14,881 nt of DNA from Porphyromonadaceae bacterium. GTDB lineage: Bacteria > Bacteroidota > Bacteroidia > Bacteroidales > Dysgonomonadaceae. Positions 7,421 to 14,500 of this stretch are shown piece by piece. The stretch lies in NCBI GenBank assembly GCA_003517675.1, contig DPAC01000004.1, positions 1 through 14,881 of the forward strand, written 5' to 3'. Made by a program: the position numbers and the translations under genes. Every line of letters begins with the position of its first letter. Positions within the stretch are counted from its first letter, which is position 1. The notes below the pieces were generated by a model. That model was not told the DNA's origin. It made no database searches and saw nothing but the letters and a program-made list of their open reading frames with translations.

Positions 7421-8783
7421 TGTTATCGTTGTATTTGTTAAGCCTGTCCCTGCCCCATATCTTCTCTATCACCACGAAGGCCTGATCGGGACTCAGCTTG
7501 TAATTCTTCTCCATCACACGTTGCACGAAGACACAGTGGGAGATACTGGCCTTCCCTTGTACGATATCCTCGGCCAGGCTCCTGCAGGAAGGAGCACCAC
7601 AGGCGCCGCAGTCGAATCCGGGGAAATAGGTCATCAGCCTCTTGATGCGTTGCAGTTTGATCAGTGCCTTTTCCATGTCCTCATCCAGAAGCAACCCGTC
7701 GCGAGGGTGTACCGGCTCTACCCCCGAAAAGGGTTGCAGCATCTCGCCATAGTCCATCAGCCGGTTCTCAACGTGTCCTCCCTGCTGATCCATTAGCAGC
7801 TGCAATCTCTTCTGTCGTTGTTCCAGTCGTTCTACGGTCAGAAAACGGTTCCCGGGACACAAGATGCCACCTGCGCACCCCTGGTCGCACGCTCTCAACT
7901 CCAAAAAATCGATATCGGACAGATGTCCCGACTCTAGCTTTTCCAGGAACTCGATCACGTTCTCCATCCCGTCGATTGCCAGGCTTCTCCCGGGGAAATA
8001 GTGCTTCTCGGTGCCTGAGAGAGACCAGCAGACCGAGTCGGGGGTCATATCAGCCACCCTCTTGCGCGCACTTGTCTCCTTCCTGCCAAGAAGTGTACCC
8101 AACGTCTTGTTATAGACCTCTTTCATGTTGATGGTACCGTCGATGGGTGAGGCGGCTTCACCCACCGGTGCACGGGCTGCCACGGTCTTGGCGGCACAAG
8201 GGGTAACATAGTAAATGAATATCTTCCGTGGATCAATTCCCTCTCTCTCTTTCGAGAGACGCAGGTAGAGCGCCGCAATGTCGTGAGGTGCCTTCAGCAG
8301 CATGATGTGTGGTGTCAGGGAGGGATAGAGCACCTGTATCAGCCGGACCACAGCCGGACAGTAGGAGCTGATTACCGGTCGTTCAAACAGATTATCAACA
8401 TATGTCCGGTAAGCCTCTTTCATAAAATCGACCGCATGCTCCACTTCAAATACCTCGTCAAAGCCACACGTTTTAATCGACTTGAGCACCACTGTGGCAG
8501 AATAGTCCGACGGGAACTGACCAATAAAGACAGAGGGAACAAGTGCAATCCTGTATGCATCGTCACGCATGGAGGCGAGTCCGTCATCACAAGCGTAAAT
8601 GGCTCTCTGGGGACAGACACGGTAGCACTCACCACAATCTACGCACCGCTCCGGCTGTATGGATGCATATCCCTCCACGATGCGAATGGCCTGCGTAGAG
8701 CATACACGCATGCAATGGGAGCAACCGATGCATTTGTCCCGGTCAATCCTTATAGAGTGTCTGTAGTTTCTGTCTTTTACCAT
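7404..8783 (-). CDS. hydS: HydS-type putative sensory [FeFe]-hydrogenase (group D-like)
   Basis: A 459-residue protein. Two N-terminal [4Fe-4S] motifs (C18/21/24/28 and C47/50/53/57) lead into an [FeFe]-hydrogenase H-domain. A C-terminal Fe-S domain with C392-x2-C395-x4-C400-x16-C417 follows. H-cluster ligands are conserved: C142, C196 (TPCAAK, Lys199 kept), C299 and C303. The L1 loop reads SSYCPAV instead of TSCCPGW, so the proton-relay Cys is Tyr141. L2 begins TPC rather than MPC, and the GGGGQP tail of L3 is replaced by GGILCPG. It lacks the NuoG-like [2Fe-2S] domain and the small-subunit tail. This set of features is that of putative sensory hydrogenases such as Thermotoga HydS. No PAS or phosphatase domain is fused; signalling partners may be the adjacent RsbW-like and DRTGG proteins. 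H2 sensing is inferred, not shown. Confidence 0.88.
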   Translation of the reverse strand: MVKDRNYRHSIRIDRDKCIGCSHCMRVCSTQAIRIVEGYASIQPERCVDCGECYRVCPQRAIYACDDGLASMRDDAYRIALVPSVFIGQFPSDYSATVVLKSIKTCGFDEVFEVEHAVDFMKEAYRTYVDNLFERPVISSYCPAVVRLIQVLYPSLTPHIMLLKAPHDIAALYLRLSKEREGIDPRKIFIYYVTPCAAKTVAARAPVGEAASPIDGTINMKEVYNKTLGTLLGRKETSARKRVADMTPDSVCWSLSGTEKHYFPGRSLAIDGMENVIEFLEKLESGHLSDIDFLELRACDQGCAGGILCPGNRFLTVERLEQRQKRLQLLMDQQGGHVENRLMDYGEMLQPFSGVEPVHPRDGLLLDEDMEKALIKLQRIKRLMTYFPGFDCGACGAPSCRSLAEDIVQGKASISHCVFVQRVMEKNYKLSPDQAFVVIEKIWGRDRLNKYNDNNENER

Positions 8784-8804
8784 TTCTCAATAGAATACCG
8801 ATTC

Positions 8805-9215
8805 CTAAAATGCAACAGTGATCTCAAGCCTTGTCCCCACACCGGGTGTAGAGGTGAGCACCATCCTGTCACTGTTCTTCCTTATATTGGGCAGGCCCAT
8901 CCCCGCACCAAACCCCATCTGCCGAACCTCCTCGGTGGCAGTGGAGAAACCCTCCTCCATCGCCCGTTCAATATCTTCAATGCCCGGACCCTTGTCTTCC
9001 ATCACAACATTGATCCCATCCGGAAGGATCTCGGCATCCATTGTTCCGCTCCAGGCATGGGCTACTACATTCATCTCCGCCTCATAGAGTGCGATAGCAA
9101 CCTTACGCAGCACCTCTGGCGGGATGTTAAACTGTTTCAGCGTCTTTTTAACTTCTGAGCTGGCCCTGCCTGCCGCGGTGAAATCACCGCCTTCTATTTC
9201 GAAATGCATCCTCAT
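8805..9215 (-). CDS. RsbW/SpoIIAB-like GHKL ATPase (putative anti-sigma type serine kinase)
   Basis: A 136-residue stand-alone GHKL ATPase. The N-box is EAEMNVVAHA, G1 is EDKGPGI, and the G2 lid is GFGAGMGLPNI. Size and layout match RsbW/SpoIIAB, which bind sigma factors and phosphorylate an anti-anti-sigma protein. I chose the ATG at 9215 because it forms an ATGA overlap with the preceding DRTGG stop. A start at 9257 would add 14 residues that only shadow that gene, and another ATG at 9209 is possible. The hydS start follows 21 bases downstream. No sigma factor, STAS anti-anti-sigma or SpoIIE-type phosphatase is visible in the window, so its partner is unknown. Such proteins also accompany hydS in clostridial clusters. 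Confidence 0.85.
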   Translation of the reverse strand: MRMHFEIEGGDFTAAGRASSEVKKTLKQFNIPPEVLRKVAIALYEAEMNVVAHAWSGTMDAEILPDGINVVMEDKGPGIEDIERAMEEGFSTATEEVRQMGFGAGMGLPNIRKNSDRMVLTSTPGVGTRLEITVAF

Positions 9216-9556
9216 CGGCACACCGGTTCTAGTCCCCCCTGGTAGAGCCTCCCGCATATCTCAAAAAGGGTCAGTTCCGATTCAATTATTGCGATGTGAT
9301 GCTCCTTCGCCAGCGCCAGCATGTCGGGAGTGACTTTTTTTCCGCGGGCAAAGATGATACAGGTGATATTAGACATCTCGGCTGTACGCAGCACCTGTAC
9401 GGTGCAGAGACCCGTTATCAGCACGGTGTTTTCCATACGGAAACGCAGGACATCACTCATCAGGTCAGATGCAAAAGCTTTTGTATAGTCGCCCGGGATA
9501 TGACCATCCATGAGAATCGTACCATTAAAGATCTGGTTCAGTTGATGTAAATTCAT
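9212..9556 (-). CDS. DRTGG-domain protein, copy next to hydA2
   Basis: A 114-residue paralogue of the DRTGG-type protein at 7067-7420. Shared features are a DYTKAFASDLMSDVLRF block, a VLITGLCTVQVLRTAE strand-turn, IIFARGKKVT, and a C-terminal IAIIES followed by a helix ending GRLY. I preferred the ATG at 9556 (MNLHQL) over an upstream in-frame TTG at 9568. It begins 34 bases after the hydA2 stop and is coupled to the RsbW-like gene through an ATGA overlap. The two copies bracket the RsbW-like/hydS pair, which suggests separate ligands or partners. No enzyme motif is seen. DRTGG domains are of unknown biochemical function, so the role stays open. Confidence 0.72.
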   Translation of the reverse strand: MNLHQLNQIFNGTILMDGHIPGDYTKAFASDLMSDVLRFRMENTVLITGLCTVQVLRTAEMSNITCIIFARGKKVTPDMLALAKEHHIAIIESELTLFEICGRLYQGGLEPVCR

Positions 9557-9590
9557 TGTTTCAATCAAATTGCTAATCGTTTCAGGCCAT

Positions 9591-11357
9591 TCAACAGACT
9601 CTCTGCTGATAGGAGGTGTGCAGGAGGTGATGCGATCTCTCTCCCAGTGGTTCTTTCAGGAACTCTTTATATAGCTTTATGATTTCTGGGTTTTCATGTG
9701 ACTGGCGGATTGGCTTGTGTGCATCCTCCAGGTAGATGGAGGCAGCCCTCTTCTCCCGTATCTCCGCGTTGGTGGGAATCGGCTGGCCTCCTCCGCCCAG
9801 GCATCCGCCCGGACAGGTCATCACCTCGATAAAGGTATAAGGCGACGTGCCGTTCTTTATCTGGTCGAGCAGCAACGCTGCATTCTTCAGGGTGTTGGCC
9901 ACAGCGACACTGATCGTGGTACCGTTCAGGTTGATATCGGCCTCCCTGATGCCTTGCAGTCCGCGTACCGAGCGAAAATCGAGGCTGTCCGGTTTTTTAC
10001 CGGTGTAGAGCTCATAGGCTGTACGGAGGGCTGCCTCCATCACACCTCCGGAACTACCGAAGATCACCGCGGCCCCGGTCGATTCGCCCAGGGGGTTGTC
10101 GAACGGCTCCTCCGGCAGATGGGTGAAATCGATCCCTGCCGCACGGAACATGCGGGCCAGCTCACGGGTGGTTAAAGCGTAATCCACATCAGGGAAGTGC
10201 TCATCCTCGTTGAGTTGTAACCGTTCTTTCCAGTACTGAAAAGCGCCATCCATCTCGGGGCGACGTGCCTCATACTTCTTGGCAGTGCAGGGCATCACCG
10301 AGACCACCACGATATCACGGGGATCCAGCCCCATCTGTTCGGCGTAGTAGGTTTTGGCCACTGCTCCGAACATCTGCTGCGGCGACTTGCAGGTAGAGAG
10401 GTGTCCCAACTGCTCGGGATAAAAATGTTCGATAAATTTGATCCATCCGGGTGAACAGGAGGTGATCATTGGCAGTATGCCGCCGGTCTGGAGGCGACGA
10501 AGCAGCTCGTTGCCCTCCTCCACGATGGTGAGATCGGCCGCGAAATTGGTGTCGAACACCTTCGTGAAGCCGAGTCGCCTGAGGCCGGCAACCATCTGTC
10601 CGGTCACCAGGCTGCCATAGGGCATACCCATCGCCTCTCCGATGCCCACACGCACCGCCGGTGCCGTCTGCACCAGGACCACCTTGCCAGGTTGTTGCAA
10701 CAGCGCCCGCACGGCTGCCACCTCACTCTTCTCGGTGATGGCGCCCGTGGGACAGACCAATGCACACTGACCGCAGTTGGTGCAGGCCACCTCGCCCAGA
10801 CCCTTGTCGAGGAAAGTGGAGACTTTCGTCTTCAACCCTCTGCCGGTAAATTCGATTGCCCTCACCTGTTGCAGATGGGTGCACACCGCCACACATCGTC
10901 CGCAGAGGATGCATTTCTCCGGATCGCGCACCAATGAGAGGGAGCTCTCATCCTTCGCAAAGGGCGTCAGGCGGGTTCGCACAAACCGTTGCTCACTGAT
11001 TCCCAGCGCAAAGGTCAGCTGCTGTAGCTCGCAACTCCCATTCCGGTCACAGGTCAGACACTCCTGCGGGTGGTTGGCCAGCAGCAGTTCCAGATTCATT
11101 TTCCGGGCCTCCTCTGCCCGGGGGCTGTGGGTCAGAATCTCCATCCCCTCGCTCACGTGTGTAATGCAGGCACGCATCAGGGAACGGGCTCCCTTGACCT
11201 CAACCACGCAGACGCCACAGGAGGCATGTTGCGAGACATCTTTCAGATAGCACAATGAGGGCACCTTGATACCCGCAAGACGACAGGCCTCCATGATGGT
11301 CATCCCCTCGCTCACCTGCACGGACTGATTGTTTATCCTAACTTCCATCGCGGTCAT
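9591..11357 (-). CDS. hydA: HydA2: second catalytic [FeFe]-hydrogenase subunit with TSCSPGW motif
   Basis: A 588-residue paralogue of HydA1 with the same domain order. It has the [2Fe-2S] (C36, C47, C50, C64), the His-ligated [4Fe-4S] (H96, C100, C103, C109), and ferredoxin motifs C149/152/155/159 and C192/195/198/202. The H-cluster motifs are TSCSPGW (C301, S302), VMPCTAKKYE (C357) and TCPGGCLGGGGQP (C515, C519). Ser302 replaces the second Cys of the usual TSCC pair, and C323 appears in STCKSPQQ where HydA1 has Ala330. It carries about 14 extra residues (near 370-388) after the L2 motif. My memory is that TSCSPGW with a Cys in the next loop recurs in HndD-like enzymes, so this is probably an active subtype. 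Its ATG overlaps the stop of the HydB::GltD gene (ATGA), supporting a shared complex. Confidence 0.95.
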   Translation of the reverse strand: MTAMEVRINNQSVQVSEGMTIMEACRLAGIKVPSLCYLKDVSQHASCGVCVVEVKGARSLMRACITHVSEGMEILTHSPRAEEARKMNLELLLANHPQECLTCDRNGSCELQQLTFALGISEQRFVRTRLTPFAKDESSLSLVRDPEKCILCGRCVAVCTHLQQVRAIEFTGRGLKTKVSTFLDKGLGEVACTNCGQCALVCPTGAITEKSEVAAVRALLQQPGKVVLVQTAPAVRVGIGEAMGMPYGSLVTGQMVAGLRRLGFTKVFDTNFAADLTIVEEGNELLRRLQTGGILPMITSCSPGWIKFIEHFYPEQLGHLSTCKSPQQMFGAVAKTYYAEQMGLDPRDIVVVSVMPCTAKKYEARRPEMDGAFQYWKERLQLNEDEHFPDVDYALTTRELARMFRAAGIDFTHLPEEPFDNPLGESTGAAVIFGSSGGVMEAALRTAYELYTGKKPDSLDFRSVRGLQGIREADINLNGTTISVAVANTLKNAALLLDQIKNGTSPYTFIEVMTCPGGCLGGGGQPIPTNAEIREKRAASIYLEDAHKPIRQSHENPEIIKLYKEFLKEPLGERSHHLLHTSYQQRVC

Positions 11358-14300
11358 ATTTGATAGGGTTCACATTTCACATCGCAACGCAGGCAACGTG
11401 ACACCTCATCACGCGCCTGTTCTCCGGTAAATCCGAAAGAGATCTCATTGAAATTATTCACTCTGTCTCTCACGGAAAGGCGCCTCGCCTGGTTCTTCCT
11501 GCTGGGCTCGGGATTGAGTGGCACCTCATTGCCATAACTGAATTTGCGCGACAGCAGGTGAAAACGTTCCTCCTGCATCAGCGCACGGTCGATTGCAGCG
11601 GCTGCCCTCTTCGCCATTCCCATTGCTTCGGCAGCGGTAGAGGGGCCGCTGAGGGCGTCCCCTCCAGCATAGATCTGCGGGTCAGAAGTGCGGAAAGTGA
11701 GCGGGTCGGCAGCAATCCTGCCGTCGGCTTCCAGCCTGAGGCTCGCCTCCAGCAAGGATGAATCGACCCGTTCGCCGATTGCCAGAACCACACTGTCACA
11801 GTCAAGATCTTCAAAAACACCCGAGGGCATAGGCTTTCTCCTACCGGTACGGTCAATCGCCCCCGGCAACATCTTTTCGATCCGCAGCGCCCTCACCGCT
11901 CCCGATGGATCGGTGAGGATTGCTGCGGGTGAAGCGAGGAACCGGTAACGGATCTGCTCCTCCTCCGATTCGGCAATCTCAATTGCGTTGGCCGGCATAT
12001 CCTCCTTTTCACGGCGGTAAACGACTGTCACCTCCCTGCCCAATCGCAACAGGCTGCGTGCCACATCCACCGCCACGTTACCGGCACCGATGATCACCAC
12101 CTGTTGACCCACGGCAGGCTCCCTACCCTCAGCAATCTGTTTCAAGAGGTCCGTACCTGCATGTACCCCTGATGCCTCCTGACCCGGTATGTGCAACGGC
12201 ACATTCTTCCAGGCTCCTATCGCCAGGTAAAGGAGGTCGAACTCCTTCTTCAGATCTTCCAACGAGAGATGCACACCCAGTCGCCGGTTCATCCGAAACC
12301 GGACACCCAGCCTCTTGAGCAGCTCAATCTCTTTCAACAGGATCTCTTTTGGTAAACGATACTGCGGGATGCCATACCGCAATACTCCTCCCGGCTCGGG
12401 AAAGGCATCGTAGATGGTCACTGCATGCCCCAGCCGCACCAGGTAAAAGGCGGCGGTCAACCCGGCCGGTCCGGCACCCACGATAGCGATGTTTTTTCCG
12501 GTTGAGGGCAGCTTCTCATTGGCCAGCCGACGGTAGATCTCCTCTTCCTTGCCCAGCTGGTAGATGGTATCTGCGAGGTAACGGTGGATCTCACCCTGTG
12601 AGACAGGCTGGTCGAGCATCTCACGCCGGCAGCGCATCTGGCAATGGAAGTGGCAGATGCGCCCAATGGTACCGGGTAGCGGATTGTCGCGCAGCGTCAG
12701 TTCAAAGGCATCCTCCCAACGTTCCTCTTTGATCAGCTGGATGTAGCCAGGGATATTCATGTGCAGCGGGCAGCTGTTCTCACACAGCGCCAGGAAAAGC
12801 GACTCACAGGTGCCGGCATGACACCTTTTCTCCCGGTTATGCTCTTCATACTCCCGGCGGAAATAGCGGAGGGTGGTAATGATGGGGTTGGGGCTGGTTT
12901 GTCCCAGGGCACAGAGTGATGAATCTTTCATCACACGGCTGAGTTGCTCCAGCAAGGTAAGATCAGCGGCAGTTCCTTCCCCACGGGTGATGCGGGTGAG
13001 GATGGCGAGGGCCTGTGCCGACCCCTCGCGGCAGGGGGTACACTTGCCGCACGATTCACCGGCATTGAATTCGAGGAAGTAGCGAGCCACGTCGACCATG
13101 CAGTTGTCCTGATCCATCACCACCATTCCGCCGGAGCCCATGATGGCACCGATGGTGGCGAGTGATTCATAGTCGACCGGTGTGGAGAAATGTTCCAGCG
13201 GGATGCAGCCTCCCGAGGGGCCTCCGGTCTGCACCGCTTTCACGCGACGTGAAGTGCCGGTGCCTCCCCCTACTGCAAAAACAAACTGTTCCAGCCGGGT
13301 GCCGAGAGGCATCTCCACCAGACCGGTATTTTTCACCTTGCCCACCAGCGAGAAGACCTTCGTACCGGGGCTCTTTTCGGTACCTATGGATCGGAACCAT
13401 TCGTTCCCTTTCTCTATGATGAGTGGTATGTTGCACCAGGTCTCCACGTTGTTGATGTTGGTGGGCATGCCATAAAGTCCCCTGCTTGCGGGATAGGGAG
13501 GCCGGGGCAAGGGCCTGCCCGCTTTCCCCTCAATGGAGGCGATCAGCGCCGTCTCCTCACCGCAGACAAAGGCGCCGGCACCCTCCACCACATCGAGCGT
13601 GAAGCTGAAGCCGGTTCCCAGGATATTGCTCCCCAGCAGCCCAAGCTCTTCAGCCTGCCTGATGGCCCTTCTGAGCCGTTTCACCGCAAGCGGATATTCC
13701 GCTCGCACATAGGCGATCCCTTTACCGGCTCCCATGGCATAGCCGCCGATCAGCATCCCCTCGATGATCATATGCGGATCACTCTCAATCTCGTTGCGGT
13801 TCATATAGGCACCGGGGTCTCCCTCATCGGCATTACAGATGAGATATTTTTCTGTTGAAACCGCCTTTTGCATGATCTCCCATTTCACACCGGTGGGAAA
13901 ACCGGCACCGCCACGGCCGCGCAGCCCAGATGCCTTCACCTCGCGGATCACCTCTTCCGGTGTGTATGCAGCCAGCACACGAGCCAGGGCATTGTAGCCC
14001 CCCACGGCAATGTAATCGGCAATCTCTTCTGGATCGATCATGCCGGCATGGCGCAGCACCAATTTCTGCTGCCCTTTGAAAAAGGGAATTTCATCCCAGT
14101 GCGGGGTCTCCTCGTAGCCGCTGCCGAAGGTGAAATGACTGGTCAGAAAATTCCACCGGTCGATCCGGCACAAAAGCTTATCACGTAGCACCTCTCCCCT
14201 TGAGATCGCTTCCACAAGCGATATCGCATCGGCCTCCTCCACCCTGCTATAAACCAGCAGCGGTTTTCCCGGCTGGTATAGCATGAGCAGCGGTTCTTCG

Positions 14301-14500
14301 GCACAGAATCCGAAACATCCGCTCTGCTTGAGGAGACAGCCGGTTTTGGTGACAGCAAGCTGCTGTTCCAACTTCCGGTAAACCATTTCAGCCCCGTTGC
14401 CGATACCGCAGGTACCCATGCCTACCATGATCATGGGCAGGGATGGGAGTATCCGCTCCTGCGACATTAAACTCATCTGCTCAATATCAGAGGGTCTCAT
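11354..14500 (-). CDS. HydB::GltD fusion: NuoF-like flavin subunit joined to NfnB/GltD-like FAD-NADP(H) module
   Basis: One uninterrupted 1048-residue frame. Residues about 20-110 are a thioredoxin-like domain with C31, C55 and C62-x3-C66, closer to the HndB-like protein (TCGIGNGAE) than to the HydB1 N-terminus. The NuoF core follows: GLRGRGGAGFPTG (192-204), GAGAFVCGEETAL (307-319), cluster ligands C484/487/490/530 and a zinc-hinge motif H554-x5-C560-x4-C565. Where HydB1 has its 2[4Fe-4S] domain, this protein continues into a GltD-like region: C573, C577, C616, C620, C624, an FAD Rossmann GAGPAG (675-680), a second Rossmann GAGNVAVDVA (805-814) with VYRRE suiting NADP(H), and AGGDALSGPSTAAEA. 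It ends with RCLRCDVKC. Electron exchange between NAD(H), NADP(H), ferredoxin and HydA2 is the likely role. StnABC-type transhydrogenases combine similar parts. Confidence 0.92.
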   Translation of the reverse strand: MRPSDIEQMSLMSQERILPSLPMIMVGMGTCGIGNGAEMVYRKLEQQLAVTKTGCLLKQSGCFGFCAEEPLLMLYQPGKPLLVYSRVEEADAISLVEAISRGEVLRDKLLCRIDRWNFLTSHFTFGSGYEETPHWDEIPFFKGQQKLVLRHAGMIDPEEIADYIAVGGYNALARVLAAYTPEEVIREVKASGLRGRGGAGFPTGVKWEIMQKAVSTEKYLICNADEGDPGAYMNRNEIESDPHMIIEGMLIGGYAMGAGKGIAYVRAEYPLAVKRLRRAIRQAEELGLLGSNILGTGFSFTLDVVEGAGAFVCGEETALIASIEGKAGRPLPRPPYPASRGLYGMPTNINNVETWCNIPLIIEKGNEWFRSIGTEKSPGTKVFSLVGKVKNTGLVEMPLGTRLEQFVFAVGGGTGTSRRVKAVQTGGPSGGCIPLEHFSTPVDYESLATIGAIMGSGGMVVMDQDNCMVDVARYFLEFNAGESCGKCTPCREGSAQALAILTRITRGEGTAADLTLLEQLSRVMKDSSLCALGQTSPNPIITTLRYFRREYEEHNREKRCHAGTCESLFLALCENSCPLHMNIPGYIQLIKEERWEDAFELTLRDNPLPGTIGRICHFHCQMRCRREMLDQPVSQGEIHRYLADTIYQLGKEEEIYRRLANEKLPSTGKNIAIVGAGPAGLTAAFYLVRLGHAVTIYDAFPEPGGVLRYGIPQYRLPKEILLKEIELLKRLGVRFRMNRRLGVHLSLEDLKKEFDLLYLAIGAWKNVPLHIPGQEASGVHAGTDLLKQIAEGREPAVGQQVVIIGAGNVAVDVARSLLRLGREVTVVYRREKEDMPANAIEIAESEEEQIRYRFLASPAAILTDPSGAVRALRIEKMLPGAIDRTGRRKPMPSGVFEDLDCDSVVLAIGERVDSSLLEASLRLEADGRIAADPLTFRTSDPQIYAGGDALSGPSTAAEAMGMAKRAAAAIDRALMQEERFHLLSRKFSYGNEVPLNPEPSRKNQARRLSVRDRVNNFNEISFGFTGEQARDEVSRCLRCDVKCEPYQI

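Noticed and set aside
8283..9158. Open frame of 291 codons on the plus strand opposite hydS and the RsbW-like gene
   Set aside because: It runs antisense across two well-supported genes and their junction, and shows no domain pattern.
9216..9257. Longer N-terminus for the RsbW-like protein
   Set aside because: The added 14 residues only read the DRTGG gene in another frame, while the ATG at 9215 gives an ATGA coupling and the usual family length.
10450..10458. HydA2 as an inactive pseudo-enzyme because of TSCSPGW
   Set aside because: All other H-cluster and Fe-S motifs are intact, a new Cys occurs in the next loop, and I recall this variant in other HndD-like enzymes. Loss of function is not supported.
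11354..14500. HydB::GltD fusion as an assembly artefact joining two genes
   Set aside because: The frame is continuous for 1048 codons, lacks an internal stop or a plausible start region at the joint, and the GltD Fe-S motif follows the zinc hinge directly.
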